Source: Sphingomonas telluris (lineage in GTDB: Bacteria > Pseudomonadota > Alphaproteobacteria > Sphingomonadales > Sphingomonadaceae). From it: DNA of 64,000 nucleotides. Location of the stretch: the NCBI RefSeq assembly GCF_022568775.1, contig NZ_JAKZHW010000001.1, forward strand, positions 1,550,001 through 1,614,000, written 5' to 3'. This document shows positions 19,027-28,700 of the stretch, in pieces. Below the pieces are notes generated by a model, which was given only the letters and a program-made list of their open reading frames with translations, had not been told where the DNA came from and ran no database searches. A program made the position numbers and the translations under genes. Position 1 is the stretch's first letter; each line of letters opens with the position of its first letter.

Positions 19027-19677
19027 TCAAAAAGTGAAGGCCCGCGGCCGCTGGAAGCCCGGCAAAGCAGGCGTCGCCGAATCCGCGATCGAGTGGAAGG
19101 CAAAACCGCCGCCGGCCTTGCGGCCCGCGATCAGCCGCGTGATGCCCTGGTCGACGAGAGCCGCGCCGATCCGCCCGCCCTCCTTCAACTGCGCCACGAG
19201 CGCATCTGGGATCATCTCGACCGCGCCGTCGATGAGGATGAAGTCGTAAGGGGCGTTGGCGGGATAGCCGGCCTCCAACGGGCCTTCGACGACGTTCACG
19301 CCGTGCTTGCGCGCAGCGGCGGCAAGCTCGGGCGAGGATTCGAGAGCGGTCACGCGAACACCCATCTCGGCAAGGACCGAAGCCGCATAGCCGGTCCCTG
19401 CGCCGACCACGAGCGCACTCTCGCCGCGGTCCACCGTCAGCGCCGTCAGGAGTAGCCCGGTGACGGCGGCAGGCGGCATTGAACGGCCCGGGCCGATCGG
19501 CAGCGCGCGGTCGATATAGGCGAGCGGGCGCTGACCCTCGGGGACGAACGCCTCACGCGGGACGAGCGACATGGCAGCAATGACCGCCGGATCGTTCACG
19601 CCCTGCGGACGGAGCTGAGAGTCGACCATCGCCTGACGCGCGGCAGCAAAATCGGGGACAGGGGAATGAACCGTCAT
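19027..19677 (-). CDS. pcm: Protein-L-isoaspartate O-methyltransferase-like protein
   Basis: The 216-residue product has a SAM-dependent methyltransferase fold of the PCMT type: ARQAMVDSQLRPQGVNDPAV at the N-terminus, RPLAYIDRALPIGPGRSMPP as the active-site loop, and motif I LVVGAGTGYAASVLAEMG. The canonical enzyme methylates isoaspartyl residues to repair aged proteins. The active-site sequence departs from E. coli Pcm (IGxGQTxSxP reads IGPGRSMPP), so activity may differ. It lies directly upstream of the TolC-family gene. Confidence 0.82.
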   Translation of the reverse strand: MTVHSPVPDFAAARQAMVDSQLRPQGVNDPAVIAAMSLVPREAFVPEGQRPLAYIDRALPIGPGRSMPPAAVTGLLLTALTVDRGESALVVGAGTGYAASVLAEMGVRVTALESSPELAAAARKHGVNVVEGPLEAGYPANAPYDFILIDGAVEMIPDALVAQLKEGGRIGAALVDQGITRLIAGRKAGGGFAFHSIADSATPALPGFQRPRAFTF

Positions 19678-19851
19678 AGCTGTTATATTATGCTAATACA
19701 CCTTGGATGCAACCTGCTCTTATCTACCGTATCCTATATCGCCAAGGGTACTCACCACCATTGGTCGAAAGTTAAGTAGGCCTCGTGGAGGCACGCCAGC
19801 GTCTCGCGAAGGCTTGACCGTCGGTGAAAAGCCGGGGAAAGGCGTCGCTGC

Positions 19852-19925
19852 GGCCCGATGGCGGAGTGGTTACGCAGAGGACTGCAAATCCTTGCACGCC
19901 GGTTCGATTCCGGCTCGGGCCTCCA
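19852..19925 (+). tRNA. tRNA-Cys (anticodon GCA)
   Basis: A 74-nt tRNA with encoded CCA. The acceptor stem GGCCCGA pairs with TCGGGCC, discriminator T. The anticodon arm GAGGA-CTGCAAA-TCCTT gives anticodon GCA. The T arm is GCCGG-TTCGATT-CCGGC. It lies 35 bases upstream of hrpB. Confidence 0.96.
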
Positions 19926-19960
19926 CTCCCACCTCGTCCGGATCGGACTGGTCGCCAGCA

Positions 19961-22402
19961 ATGACGCTCCCGATCGCAGAAGTTTTGCCGGAGCTGCTCG
20001 AAGCGTTGCACGTGCAACGGCGGGCGCTTCTTGTGGCGCCGCCCGGAGCGGGCAAAACGACGCAGGTTGCGCCTGCCCTCCTCAACCAAAGCTGGTGCAG
20101 CGGACAGGTGCTGTTGCTCGTGCCCCGGCGCCTTGCGGCGCGCGCGGCGGCGGAGTTCATGGCTTCGGGGCTGGGCGAGGCGCCCGGGCAGACGATCGGC
20201 TACGCAACGCGTCTCGACAGCAAGATCGGCAAGAGCAGCCGCGTCGTCGTGATGACGCACGGCGTGTTCCTGGCGCGAATTCAGTCCGATCCGGAACTCG
20301 GCGGAGTCTCGGCGGTGCTGTTCGACGAAGTGCACGAGCGGAGCCTCGACAATGACCTGGCGCTCGCGCTCGCCTTGGATGCGGCGGGCGCGCTTCGCGA
20401 GGACATGCGCCTCCTCGCAATGTCCGCGACGCTCGACGTCGAGCGTTTCCAGCGGTTGCTCGGCGATGCACCGACAATCGTCAGCGAAGGCAAGAGCTTC
20501 CCGCTCGACGTACGCCACGTCGGCCGCGACCCGACGGCGCGGATCGAGCCGCAGATGGCGTCCGCAATCCGGGCGGCTTTGGGTGCCGACGAAGGATCGC
20601 TGCTGGCCTTCCTTCCCGGCGTCGCCGAGATCGAGCGGACCGCCGACGCTCTCGGGCAGCTTCCCGGCAACGTGGAGCTGCACAAGCTGCATGGTGGGAT
20701 CGAGCCGGCAACGCAGCGAAAAGCGCTGGCCGCTCCGCCCGCGGGCAAGCGCAAGCTCGTCCTTGCTACCAGCATCGCCGAGACCAGCGTGACGCTGCAG
20801 GACGTCCGCATCGTCGTCGACAGCGGCCTCGCGCGGCGCCCACGCTACGACCGCGGAGCGGGCCTGACGCGGCTGGTGACCGAGCGGGCGAGCCGGGCGG
20901 CGGTGACCCAGCGTGCAGGGCGAGCCGCGCGGCAGGCGCCGGGCGTCGCGATCCGCCTGTGGGAAGAGGCGGCGACGGCGTCCCTGCCCGCGCATGATCC
21001 ACCGGAAATTCTCGAGGCTGACCTATCGAGCCTGCTGCTGACCTGCCTGCTGTGGGGCGAGCCGGACCCGGGTCGGCTGCCGTTTCTCGACGCGCCGCCC
21101 GTTGCCGCGATCGAGGAAGCGCGCAAGCGGCTGCACAGCCTCGACGCCATCGACGACGAGGGGCACCTCACCGCCCATGGACGCGCGGTCGCGGCCTTGC
21201 CCCTCGAACCCCGGCTGGCTCACATGGTGCTCAACGCGCGCGAGCGCGGCTTCGGGGCTGCGGCGGCGAACGTCGCGGTGCTGCTGACAGAGCGCGGACT
21301 TGGCGGAAATGACGCCGACCTGGAGCTTCGCTGGCGCCGATGGCGTGCGGACAAGTCGCCGCGCGCAAATGCCGCGCGCTCGCTCGCCGCGGGCTGGCGA
21401 CGAAGGCTCGGCGTCGAGGATGCAGGGGTCGACGAGCATGACCTTGGGAAGGCGTTGGCCCTCGCATTCCCCGATCGCATCTCGCGGAGGCGCGACGCTG
21501 CTGGCGAGAGCTGGGGTTCTGTCGGCGGACGCGGCTTCAGGCTCGACCCATCCTCGCCGCTCGCCGGAAATCAATGGCTCGCGGTGGGCGAAGTGGCCGG
21601 TCACGCATCTGGCGCGCGCATTCTCTCGGCTGCCGCCATCGACGAGCAAGTCGTGCTGGAACTCTTCGCGGATCGCGTAGAGGTTCGGCACGACGGCGAG
21701 TTCGATCCGGCCACCGGCTCCGTCACGCCGACACGGAGCCGCCGCCTCGGCTCCATCCGCCTCTCGAGCGGACCCGATCCCTCGCCGGACCGCGAAGCGA
21801 TCGAGCAGGCGCTGCTCGAAGGCGTGCGCGAGCATGGTCTGGACCTGCTGCCGTGGGACGAGCGAGCGCTTCAGCTTCGCCAGCGTGCGGCGTTCGCGCA
21901 CCGCTTCGATTCCTCGATTGCCGCGCTCGACGATGAGCTGCTGCTGGAACGCGCGGACGAATGGCTGGCACCGTTGCTCGCCGGGAAGCGCAGGCTTGGC
22001 GACATTCCCGCCGCGGCCCTCGCGAGCAGCCTGGAACGGCTGCTCGGCTACGATGCGATGCGACGGTTGGATCGGATCGCCCCCGCCCAGTTCGCCACCC
22101 CGGCCGGAAGTCATCATGCGATCGACTATTCGGCGACGGCCGGACCCACTGTAGAAGTCCGTGCACAGGCCTTGTTCGGTCTCTCGAAGCACCCGGCCGT
22201 GGCCGAAGGGCACGTCCCGTTGGTCCTCGCCATCACGTCGCCCGCAGGTCGCCCAATCCAGACGACGCGCGACCTGCCGGGCTTCTGGAGCGGAAGCTGG
22301 CGCGACGTCGCGAAGGACATGCGCGGGCGCTATCCGAAGCATCCGTGGCCCGACGATCCGGCGTCGGCGCCGCCAACGCTGCGGACCAAGCGCGCGAGCT
22401 AG
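19961..22402 (+). CDS. hrpB: ATP-dependent helicase HrpB
   Basis: The 813-residue DExH-box helicase shows Walker A APPGAGKTTQV, DEVHERSLDNDLA (DEVH box), SAT motif LLAMSATLD, and motif VI VTQRAGRAARQAPG, then the HA2, OB-fold and HrpB-specific C-terminal domains (ending ALFGLSKHPAVAEGHVPLVL). The cellular role of HrpB is poorly defined; RNA remodelling is assumed. ATG 19961 is used because a longer in-frame reading would run through the tRNA-Cys gene. The 3' end overlaps the convergent halogenase gene by 4 bases. Confidence 0.95.
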   Translation: MTLPIAEVLPELLEALHVQRRALLVAPPGAGKTTQVAPALLNQSWCSGQVLLLVPRRLAARAAAEFMASGLGEAPGQTIGYATRLDSKIGKSSRVVVMTHGVFLARIQSDPELGGVSAVLFDEVHERSLDNDLALALALDAAGALREDMRLLAMSATLDVERFQRLLGDAPTIVSEGKSFPLDVRHVGRDPTARIEPQMASAIRAALGADEGSLLAFLPGVAEIERTADALGQLPGNVELHKLHGGIEPATQRKALAAPPAGKRKLVLATSIAETSVTLQDVRIVVDSGLARRPRYDRGAGLTRLVTERASRAAVTQRAGRAARQAPGVAIRLWEEAATASLPAHDPPEILEADLSSLLLTCLLWGEPDPGRLPFLDAPPVAAIEEARKRLHSLDAIDDEGHLTAHGRAVAALPLEPRLAHMVLNARERGFGAAAANVAVLLTERGLGGNDADLELRWRRWRADKSPRANAARSLAAGWRRRLGVEDAGVDEHDLGKALALAFPDRISRRRDAAGESWGSVGGRGFRLDPSSPLAGNQWLAVGEVAGHASGARILSAAAIDEQVVLELFADRVEVRHDGEFDPATGSVTPTRSRRLGSIRLSSGPDPSPDREAIEQALLEGVREHGLDLLPWDERALQLRQRAAFAHRFDSSIAALDDELLLERADEWLAPLLAGKRRLGDIPAAALASSLERLLGYDAMRRLDRIAPAQFATPAGSHHAIDYSATAGPTVEVRAQALFGLSKHPAVAEGHVPLVLAITSPAGRPIQTTRDLPGFWSGSWRDVAKDMRGRYPKHPWPDDPASAPPTLRTKRAS

Positions 22403-23880
22403 CCTGCCATGTAGCGTTGCAGGAACTCGCCGTGGGTGGGCATGCCCGCGACGGCGCGCGAGATGTTGGCCTGCAGGCTCGATAGGGCCTCCCGCAGCCG
22501 CGCTTCCGGCATCAGCCGCGCGACATGATGGTAGGATGCCGGGGTCTGGCGCTGCCCCAGCATCACCTGCACCCAGCTGTCGACGCGGAACAGGTCGTGG
22601 CTGTCCTGATAGGCATGCGCATGCGCGCGGAAGAGCTCGATGCGCTCCCTCAGCGTGTCAGGAATGGTCATGTTGCGGCAGTGGCGCCAGAAATCGGAAT
22701 CGTCCCGCTCGGTCGCATGGTAGTGAAGGACAATGAAGTCGCGGATGCCGATGATCTCGCGATCCGCCTGTTCGTTGAAACGGTCGCGCGCGGCCGGGGT
22801 CGCTCCGCGGAACGGGAACGCCTGAAGCAGTCGGGTCACCGCGATCATGATGAGGTGGATGCTGGTCGATTCCAGAGGCTCGATGAAGCCGCTCGACAGG
22901 CCGATCGCGACGCAATTGTTGACCCACGACTTGCGCCGCCGGCCCGCCTTGAAGCGGATCAGGCGTGGCTCGAACAGCGGCTCGCCCTCAAGCTCCTGCG
23001 CCAACAGCGCGCGCGCCTCGTCCTCGCTCATAAAGGCGCTTGCGAAGACCAGGCCGTTGCCGACGCGGTGCTGCAGCGGGATCTGCCAGCGCCACCCAGC
23101 GCGATGGGCGATTGCCCGCGTGAAGGGCTTCGGCGCGCCGACGCTTTCCGTCTGCACCGGCAGCGCGCTGTCGGTCGGAAGCCATTCCGCCCAGTCCTCG
23201 AACCCGGCTTTCAGCGTCTGCTCGATCAGCAGCCCGCGAAATCCGGTGCAGTCGATGAAGAGGTCGCCTTCCACGGTCTCACCGGATTGGAGCAGCAGCG
23301 CCTCGATGTCGCCGCTCTCGGCATTCTGCCGCACCTCGCGGATCTTGCCTTCGACGCGCCTGACACCGAGCGGCTCGGCGAGACCGCGGAGGTACTGGCC
23401 GTAGGATGTCGCATCCAAGTGGTAGGCGTAATTGATCGTCGCGTCCTTAGAGGTTGCGAACTTCTCCGCCGCAGCCGCCTGATGCTCGAAACAATAGTCG
23501 CCGATCTCGCCGGCCCAGCCCTGCCGCCGCGCCTCCAGCCAGTAATGGTGGAAGTCGGCCAGCCAGGTTCCGTGCCCCAAGGTTCCGAACGAGTGGATGT
23601 AGCGGTCCTGCTCCGCCGCCCAATTTTCGAAGCTGATGCCCAGCTTGAAGGTCGAGTTGGTGGCGCGCATGAACTCGCGCTCGTCGATCCCCATATACTG
23701 GTGGAAGGTGCGGCAGGTCGGGATGGTCGATTCCCCCACGCCGACGGTGCCGATCTCGTCGGACTCGACCAGCGTCACCTCGATAAGCGGTGCGAGCTGC
23801 TTGACGAGCGCATAGGCCGCGATCCAGCCCGCGGTACCCCCGCCAGCGACGACAACGCGCTTCACCTTTGGCTCGTCCAC
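22399..23880 (-). CDS. Flavin-dependent tryptophan-halogenase-family protein
   Basis: The 493-residue protein has the FAD-binding GGGTAGW motif at the N-terminus, a VGVGESTIPT loop, the likely catalytic lysine in ATNSTFKLGISFENW, and the GWRWQIP tract that matches the WxWxIP hallmark separating halogenases from monooxygenases. Enzymes of this family form HOCl/HOBr from FADH2, O2 and halide. The true substrate of the SapC-linked subgroup is not tryptophan for certain, and indole-type or surface-glycan-linked substrates have been discussed. It is last in a TonB receptor-SapC-cupin-halogenase cluster. Start is GTG 23880. Confidence 0.9.
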   Translation of the reverse strand: MDEPKVKRVVVAGGGTAGWIAAYALVKQLAPLIEVTLVESDEIGTVGVGESTIPTCRTFHQYMGIDEREFMRATNSTFKLGISFENWAAEQDRYIHSFGTLGHGTWLADFHHYWLEARRQGWAGEIGDYCFEHQAAAAEKFATSKDATINYAYHLDATSYGQYLRGLAEPLGVRRVEGKIREVRQNAESGDIEALLLQSGETVEGDLFIDCTGFRGLLIEQTLKAGFEDWAEWLPTDSALPVQTESVGAPKPFTRAIAHRAGWRWQIPLQHRVGNGLVFASAFMSEDEARALLAQELEGEPLFEPRLIRFKAGRRRKSWVNNCVAIGLSSGFIEPLESTSIHLIMIAVTRLLQAFPFRGATPAARDRFNEQADREIIGIRDFIVLHYHATERDDSDFWRHCRNMTIPDTLRERIELFRAHAHAYQDSHDLFRVDSWVQVMLGQRQTPASYHHVARLMPEARLREALSSLQANISRAVAGMPTHGEFLQRYMAG

Positions 23881-23897
23881 TTACCCCCCTTGATCGC

Positions 23898-24917
23898 CTA
23901 CCGGTTCAACCGGGCGAGAATGTCGGCACGCAATCGCCGCGCGCGGATATCGTCCATCCGGCCGAGCGGGCCCTGCACATGTTCCGGAAGATGCGACGTC
24001 GCCTGCTGCGCGTCGCCGAAGACGTAATAATCGAACAGCTCGCGCCACGCGGCTTTCTCATGCTCCGGGCGATCGCGAAGGCTCAGCAGCGCATGTTTCA
24101 GCGTGATCATCGGCGTATCCACGAAGCGCGGCACCGCGTTCCACCAATAATTGATCATCACGTTGAAGGCGTCGAGCGCCTCGACGTTGTGCCACCACAT
24201 CGCCGGGTAGATGAGCAGGTCCCCGGGCTCGAGCTCGGCCACCTGGGCATGCTCCAGGGCTTCGCGGAAGGCCGGGAAGCGATCGAAGTCGGGGGCGCGC
24301 AAGTCGACCATGCTGACCACCTGCCCGCCGGGCGTCGGTTCCAGCGGCCCGGGATAGAGATTCGCGATCTGGTCCGGCGGGAACAAAGTGAAGCGGCGGC
24401 GGCCGACCAGGCTGCACGCGATGTTGTTCGAGAAGTCGTAGTGGGTGCTGGCGACGGTGCGGTTGCCGATCCAGATGCCCGCCATCGGCTTGTGGTTCGC
24501 AAGGGGCGCAAGATCCGCGGGGAGGCCGTTGTCGCCGCCCAGCCCCGGTAAGAACAGGCTAAGATCCGTCGAGCCGATGTAGAACGAGGGGGCATCGCGA
24601 TCGTCGAGATGCTCGGCGATGCGGTTCAGGAACTCGCGGAAAGAAACACGCTTCGCCTCGAAGTTGAGGCGGGTCAGATCGTCGTTGTAGAAGAAGCGGC
24701 CGCCGATCTCCGGCGCACCCGTGTAGCCGACGACGGGCTGGCCCGCGTCGAAGCTCGCCAGATAGTCGATAGCGGCGCGCGCGCCTTCGAGACCCTTGCG
24801 AACGAGCGGCCAATCCGCCGCCACGCCTTTCAGGATCGCCGGCTCGCCCTCGTCTATCAGCCGCTGGATCGGGAGCGAATCCGCCGAAAGCCCGGTGATG
24901 ACGCGCGTGGTCTTCAT
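23898..24917 (-). CDS. Cupin/JmjC-like oxygenase domain protein
   Basis: The 339-residue product resembles cupin_8/JmjC-type Fe(II)/2-oxoglutarate enzymes. The iron-binding HxD is in ASTHYDFSNN and the distal His in PAMWWHNVEA; RRRFTLFPPDQIANLYPGP is a family-typical strand. Members located beside SapC and halogenase genes are common in TonB-receptor loci of Alpha- and Gammaproteobacteria. The target (protein or small-molecule hydroxylation) is unknown. ATG 24917 is chosen over an earlier in-frame start because the domain begins there. The gap to the halogenase is 17 bases and to SapC 10 bases. Confidence 0.85.
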   Translation of the reverse strand: MKTTRVITGLSADSLPIQRLIDEGEPAILKGVAADWPLVRKGLEGARAAIDYLASFDAGQPVVGYTGAPEIGGRFFYNDDLTRLNFEAKRVSFREFLNRIAEHLDDRDAPSFYIGSTDLSLFLPGLGGDNGLPADLAPLANHKPMAGIWIGNRTVASTHYDFSNNIACSLVGRRRFTLFPPDQIANLYPGPLEPTPGGQVVSMVDLRAPDFDRFPAFREALEHAQVAELEPGDLLIYPAMWWHNVEALDAFNVMINYWWNAVPRFVDTPMITLKHALLSLRDRPEHEKAAWRELFDYYVFGDAQQATSHLPEHVQGPLGRMDDIRARRLRADILARLNR

Positions 24918-24927
24918 GCCTTGCGTC

Positions 24928-25635
24928 TCAGCCGATCCCCAGCTTGCGCTTCTTGAGCTCAACCAGCCGGTTCAGATTGGGCAGCGACGAGCGGATGAAG
25001 ATCGCCGGAGCGAGAAAGCCGCTGCGATGCAGGCGCTCGATCCCGTCGCTCGGCAGCGCCTGAAACTGCTCCATTCCGATCGTGAACATCGAGCGCAGTT
25101 GATAGCACGTGCCCTCGTCGAGCTGCACGTCGATCTCGATCGGCTGGACGAGGCCGAGCTCGTCGAGTGTTGCGAACATGCCGGGCGCTGAGGCCAGCCC
25201 TTCGTGGATCATGTGCAGCCGGCTAGTGACATGGTCGAGATAGGCGCTGTTCCCGCCATGCTCGCGAAAGAGGGGCTCGCCCTCATCGTTTCCGACCCGC
25301 GGGTCGTCGAGATCGACGTGGACCGCTAACTCCTGTCCTCCGCTGTCACGCAGGCCGAGGAAGAACGGACCGCGAGCGAGCGTCGCCGGGACGTAACGCG
25401 ACGTCCACCGGCCGCTATCGACGAACAGGTTCTCGCCCTTGTCCAGGCCGAGCAAGGCGACGGACACGAACTTTCCGTCCTGATCCTTGCGGATGAAGAT
25501 CGGAAACTCCCTCTGGACCTCTTCGAACTCTGCGGGAACGACCAGCGCCTGATTGACATCGTCGGCCGATGAGGCGCTCGCCGCGACGCGCAGCGAGCCG
25601 TGCTCGACGTTGTCCAGTGGTACCCGGTTCGACAG
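24928..25635 (-). CDS. SapC-family protein, probable CTG start
   Basis: The 235-residue product matches SapC-family proteins along its length: SNRVPLDNVEHGSLRV at the N-terminus, VVPAEFEEVQREFPIFIRKD, LLGLDKGENLFVDSGRW, and IEIDVQLDEGTCYQLRSMFTI. The family is linked to surface layers in Campylobacter but in sphingomonads travels with TonB receptors and halogenases; its role there is unknown. No ATG, GTG or TTG opens the conserved N-terminus: the frame runs from a TGA at 25648-25650 directly into AGGGCGAGGAAG-CTG, so CTG at 25635 is the best start. The first conventional start (GTG 25467) would delete 56 conserved residues. Confidence 0.85.
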   Translation of the reverse strand: MSNRVPLDNVEHGSLRVAASASSADDVNQALVVPAEFEEVQREFPIFIRKDQDGKFVSVALLGLDKGENLFVDSGRWTSRYVPATLARGPFFLGLRDSGGQELAVHVDLDDPRVGNDEGEPLFREHGGNSAYLDHVTSRLHMIHEGLASAPGMFATLDELGLVQPIEIDVQLDEGTCYQLRSMFTIGMEQFQALPSDGIERLHRSGFLAPAIFIRSSLPNLNRLVELKKRKLGIG

Positions 25636-25657
25636 CTTCCTCGCCCTTCAAAATGCA

Positions 25658-25687
25658 TGATGCCGCTGCTGGGGGGCAGCGGCATCA
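25658..25687 (-). terminator. Strong intercistronic stem-loop between TonB receptor and SapC
   Basis: A perfect 12-bp inverted repeat (TGATGCCGCTGC and GCAGCGGCATCA) with a 6-base loop lies between the receptor stop and the SapC start. On the transcribed strand it is followed by only four T residues (GCATTTTG), so it is at best a weak intrinsic terminator; it may partly terminate or stabilise the receptor mRNA. Confidence 0.6.
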
Positions 25688-25729
25688 CACTTATTACGCA
25701 CTACTTCGGTTTTGCCAGAGCGAAGCTTC

Positions 25730-28700
25730 TCAGCCGCGTTCGGGCGCCGGAGGCGGCGGAGGCGGCGGCGGAGGCGGTGCCGGGCATGTATCCGATGCCA
25801 GGATGACCGATCCGTCCGAGCAGGTCTGCGTCGCCGGAGGCGGCGGAGCAGGCGGCGGCGGAGGCGGAGGCGGCGGAGGCGGCGCAACGGCCTTCTCCCC
25901 GCCGAACCGGTACCGGGCACCGAGGTAGAACCGCGGATGGCCTTCCTGAGCGAAGAACATTTGCCTCGTGCTGCGGCCGTAGGTCCGCAGGTCTTCGCCG
26001 AGCAGGTTGATGCCTTCGAACGTCACCTCGAAGTTGTCGTTGATGTCATAGCCCAGCGAGAAGTCGAGCGTTCCGTACGGCTCGTAGTACCGCGGGTTGC
26101 GGCTACCGCCGTTGTTCACGGACGACAGGAACTTGCCACGCCAGTTGTACGCAACGCGGGCGGAGAAGCCCCACTTCTCGAAGATGCCGGTGATGTTGGC
26201 GCTGTCGCTGAGACCCGTCAGCGCGAAGACGTTCGTCCCCGGGGGCGAACCACGGTCGAAGTCGACGTCGCCGAACACCTTCGTGAACGAGGCCGCGACA
26301 CCGAAGCCGCTGTCTCCGAAGAAGTGCTGACCCTGAAGCTCGAAGCCGTAGATCTTGCCCGTCCGGTTGTTGATCGGGCGGGTAACCGCGAAGACGAAGA
26401 ACGGATCCGTGCCATCCGGGATCACGTCCACGGCCGCCAGAACCTGATCGACGAAAGCCTGGTTCAGCTGCTGCGTCGTCGGATTGTAGTTCGCGAGGAA
26501 CTGCGAGTCCGCCGCCGCGACGTTGCCGCCGTTCTGGATGAGCAGCGCCGTGTACGTGAACATGCTGACGTCACTGATCGGAACGCCGAGGCCGTTGAGC
26601 TGACTGACCGCGGTGCCCGAGCGGCTTCCGGCAGCGCCGGAGCTCGGGTCACGAAGGTCGAACAGCTCCTCGTCGAACGTGCCTTGGCCGACGAAGTTCT
26701 TCACGCTCTTGGCGAAGAAGCCGGCCGAGACGTAGCTCGACGGGGCGTAGTACCACTCGAGGCTGATATCGAGGTTGCTCGAAACCAGCGGCTTCAGGTT
26801 CGGATCGCCGCCCGCACCGGTTGCCACACCACCGAGGAAGGTCGGACGGTTCGGAGCGTTGGCCGAAACCGACGCGAACAGGTTGCCGTAGTCCGGCCGT
26901 GCGAGCGTCTTGCTGAGCGAAACGCGGGCAACGAGGTTGTCCATCGGCTCGATCCGGAAGTCCACCGACGGCAGGAAGTTGGTGTACTCACCGTCTGACG
27001 TGATGCTGCCCACCGTGGCGCTGATGACGCGGCTGAAGTCGTTGTCGCTGTCCCACTTGATGTAGGCGGGAATGGCCTGCAGCGCGAAGGAGTCCACCTT
27101 GGTGGTCTCCCAGCGAATGCCGCCAACGACGCTGACCGGCCGACTTGCGAGCTCGCCCTTCCAGCTCAGCTGAGCGTAGATGGACGTGATCTTCTCTTCG
27201 ACCTCATCAAAGTCGTTCGACGTGATGCCGACGGCGTTCGGGGCGCAAGGCTGGAGGCCAGGCGTCGTGGCGTCGCAATCGTCCGGCCCCGGAGTGAGCG
27301 GGAACCGGTCCGCGGCGTAAAGCGGCGACAGGATGCTGTACATGTCGACCGCATTGCCGCGGAAAGCGATGTCGGCATCCGTCGGGTGGAAGTGATCGAA
27401 CTGGCAGCCTAGGCAGAACTGGTCGACCAGGTCGCCCGCGAACTGCTGGATGTCGCCCACCTGCGTGATGCCCCAGTCGCCCAGCTGCTGCTGGGTCTGG
27501 ATACGCGTGCTGGTCATCTTCGACTTGATGTGCGCGGCACCGATGTCGAAGCGGGCGCCGCCACCGAAATCCCAGCCGAGGTCGGCCCGGAACTGGTTGA
27601 CCTTCTGCTCCTGGAAGTTGGTCGCGGTACGAGCAACCTGCGTTCCGAGGTCGCCGATGTCGAGGACCCCGTTGCCGTTTCCGCGGCTGACGTCGTCAAG
27701 CGTCCAGTCCTGCAGCGGAATCTTGCCGCTGTAGTCGACCGAGTGCGCGTCGACGACCGGAGCGCCCATGCCCAGCAAGGTCGAGCTGGTGCCGTTCGGA
27801 GCGTCCGGAGTGGTCTTCGATCTCGACGTATTGCCGTCGAGGTTAAGGGTGAGGCCCGGCACGATTTCCCAGTTGGCGTTCAGGCCATAACTGGTGAGCT
27901 TCGTCTTCACCGCGCGATAGACCTGCTCGAAGCCGATATCCTTCACGCCGTAGCCGCTGCCCTCGTCGAGGAAGATCGCGGTCGCGACCGTGTCGTCGTC
28001 GTCGAAGGTCACATGGTCGAATGGCCGGTTGAACCAGTTGGTCTGCTCGGCGCGCTCTTCCTTCTGCTTGTTCTGCGCGAAGAGGACGTCTGCCGTGATG
28101 GTCAGCGTCTCTACGGGCCTGAACTGTGCGGTGCCGCTCAGGTTGATGCGCTCACGATCGAATTCGGAATAGTCGTAGCGACTGTCGTTCGGGATCGCGA
28201 CGAGCTGGTTCGGATCCGAAGGCGCATTCGTGATGACGGTGTTCGGACCGCGGCCCGGCATCGAGCTGAACGGCGCGATGTTCCAGTCGTTGGAAATCGC
28301 CGCCGCCGCTGCGCCCTTGTGCTTCTGATAGGCACCGAAGAAGCTGAAGCCGACGGTGTCAGCCTCGTTCGACCAGCCGACCACGCCGGAGACTTCCGGA
28401 GTGACCTTGAAGTCGTCGAGACTGGTGTCCCACAGCGCCTTGGCGCCGATGCTTCCGCGCAAGCCGGTGTCGCTGCCGTCCAGCGGACGCTGGGTGACGA
28501 TGTTAATCGTCGCACCGATACCGCCCGACGGGATCGCCGCCCGTCCGGTCTTGTAGACCTCGAGGCGGGAGACGCCTTCCGAGGCGAGGTTGGAGAAGTC
28601 GAACGAGCGGCTCGTTGCACGAGTGAAGTCGCCGCCGTCGGTGCCCACCAGGTTCAGGTCGGACGTCGCCATCTGGCGTCCGTTGACCGTAACCAGGTTG

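Noticed and set aside
19703..19960. N-terminal extension of hrpB
   Set aside because: It would run through the tRNA-Cys gene; the helicase domain starts at 19961.
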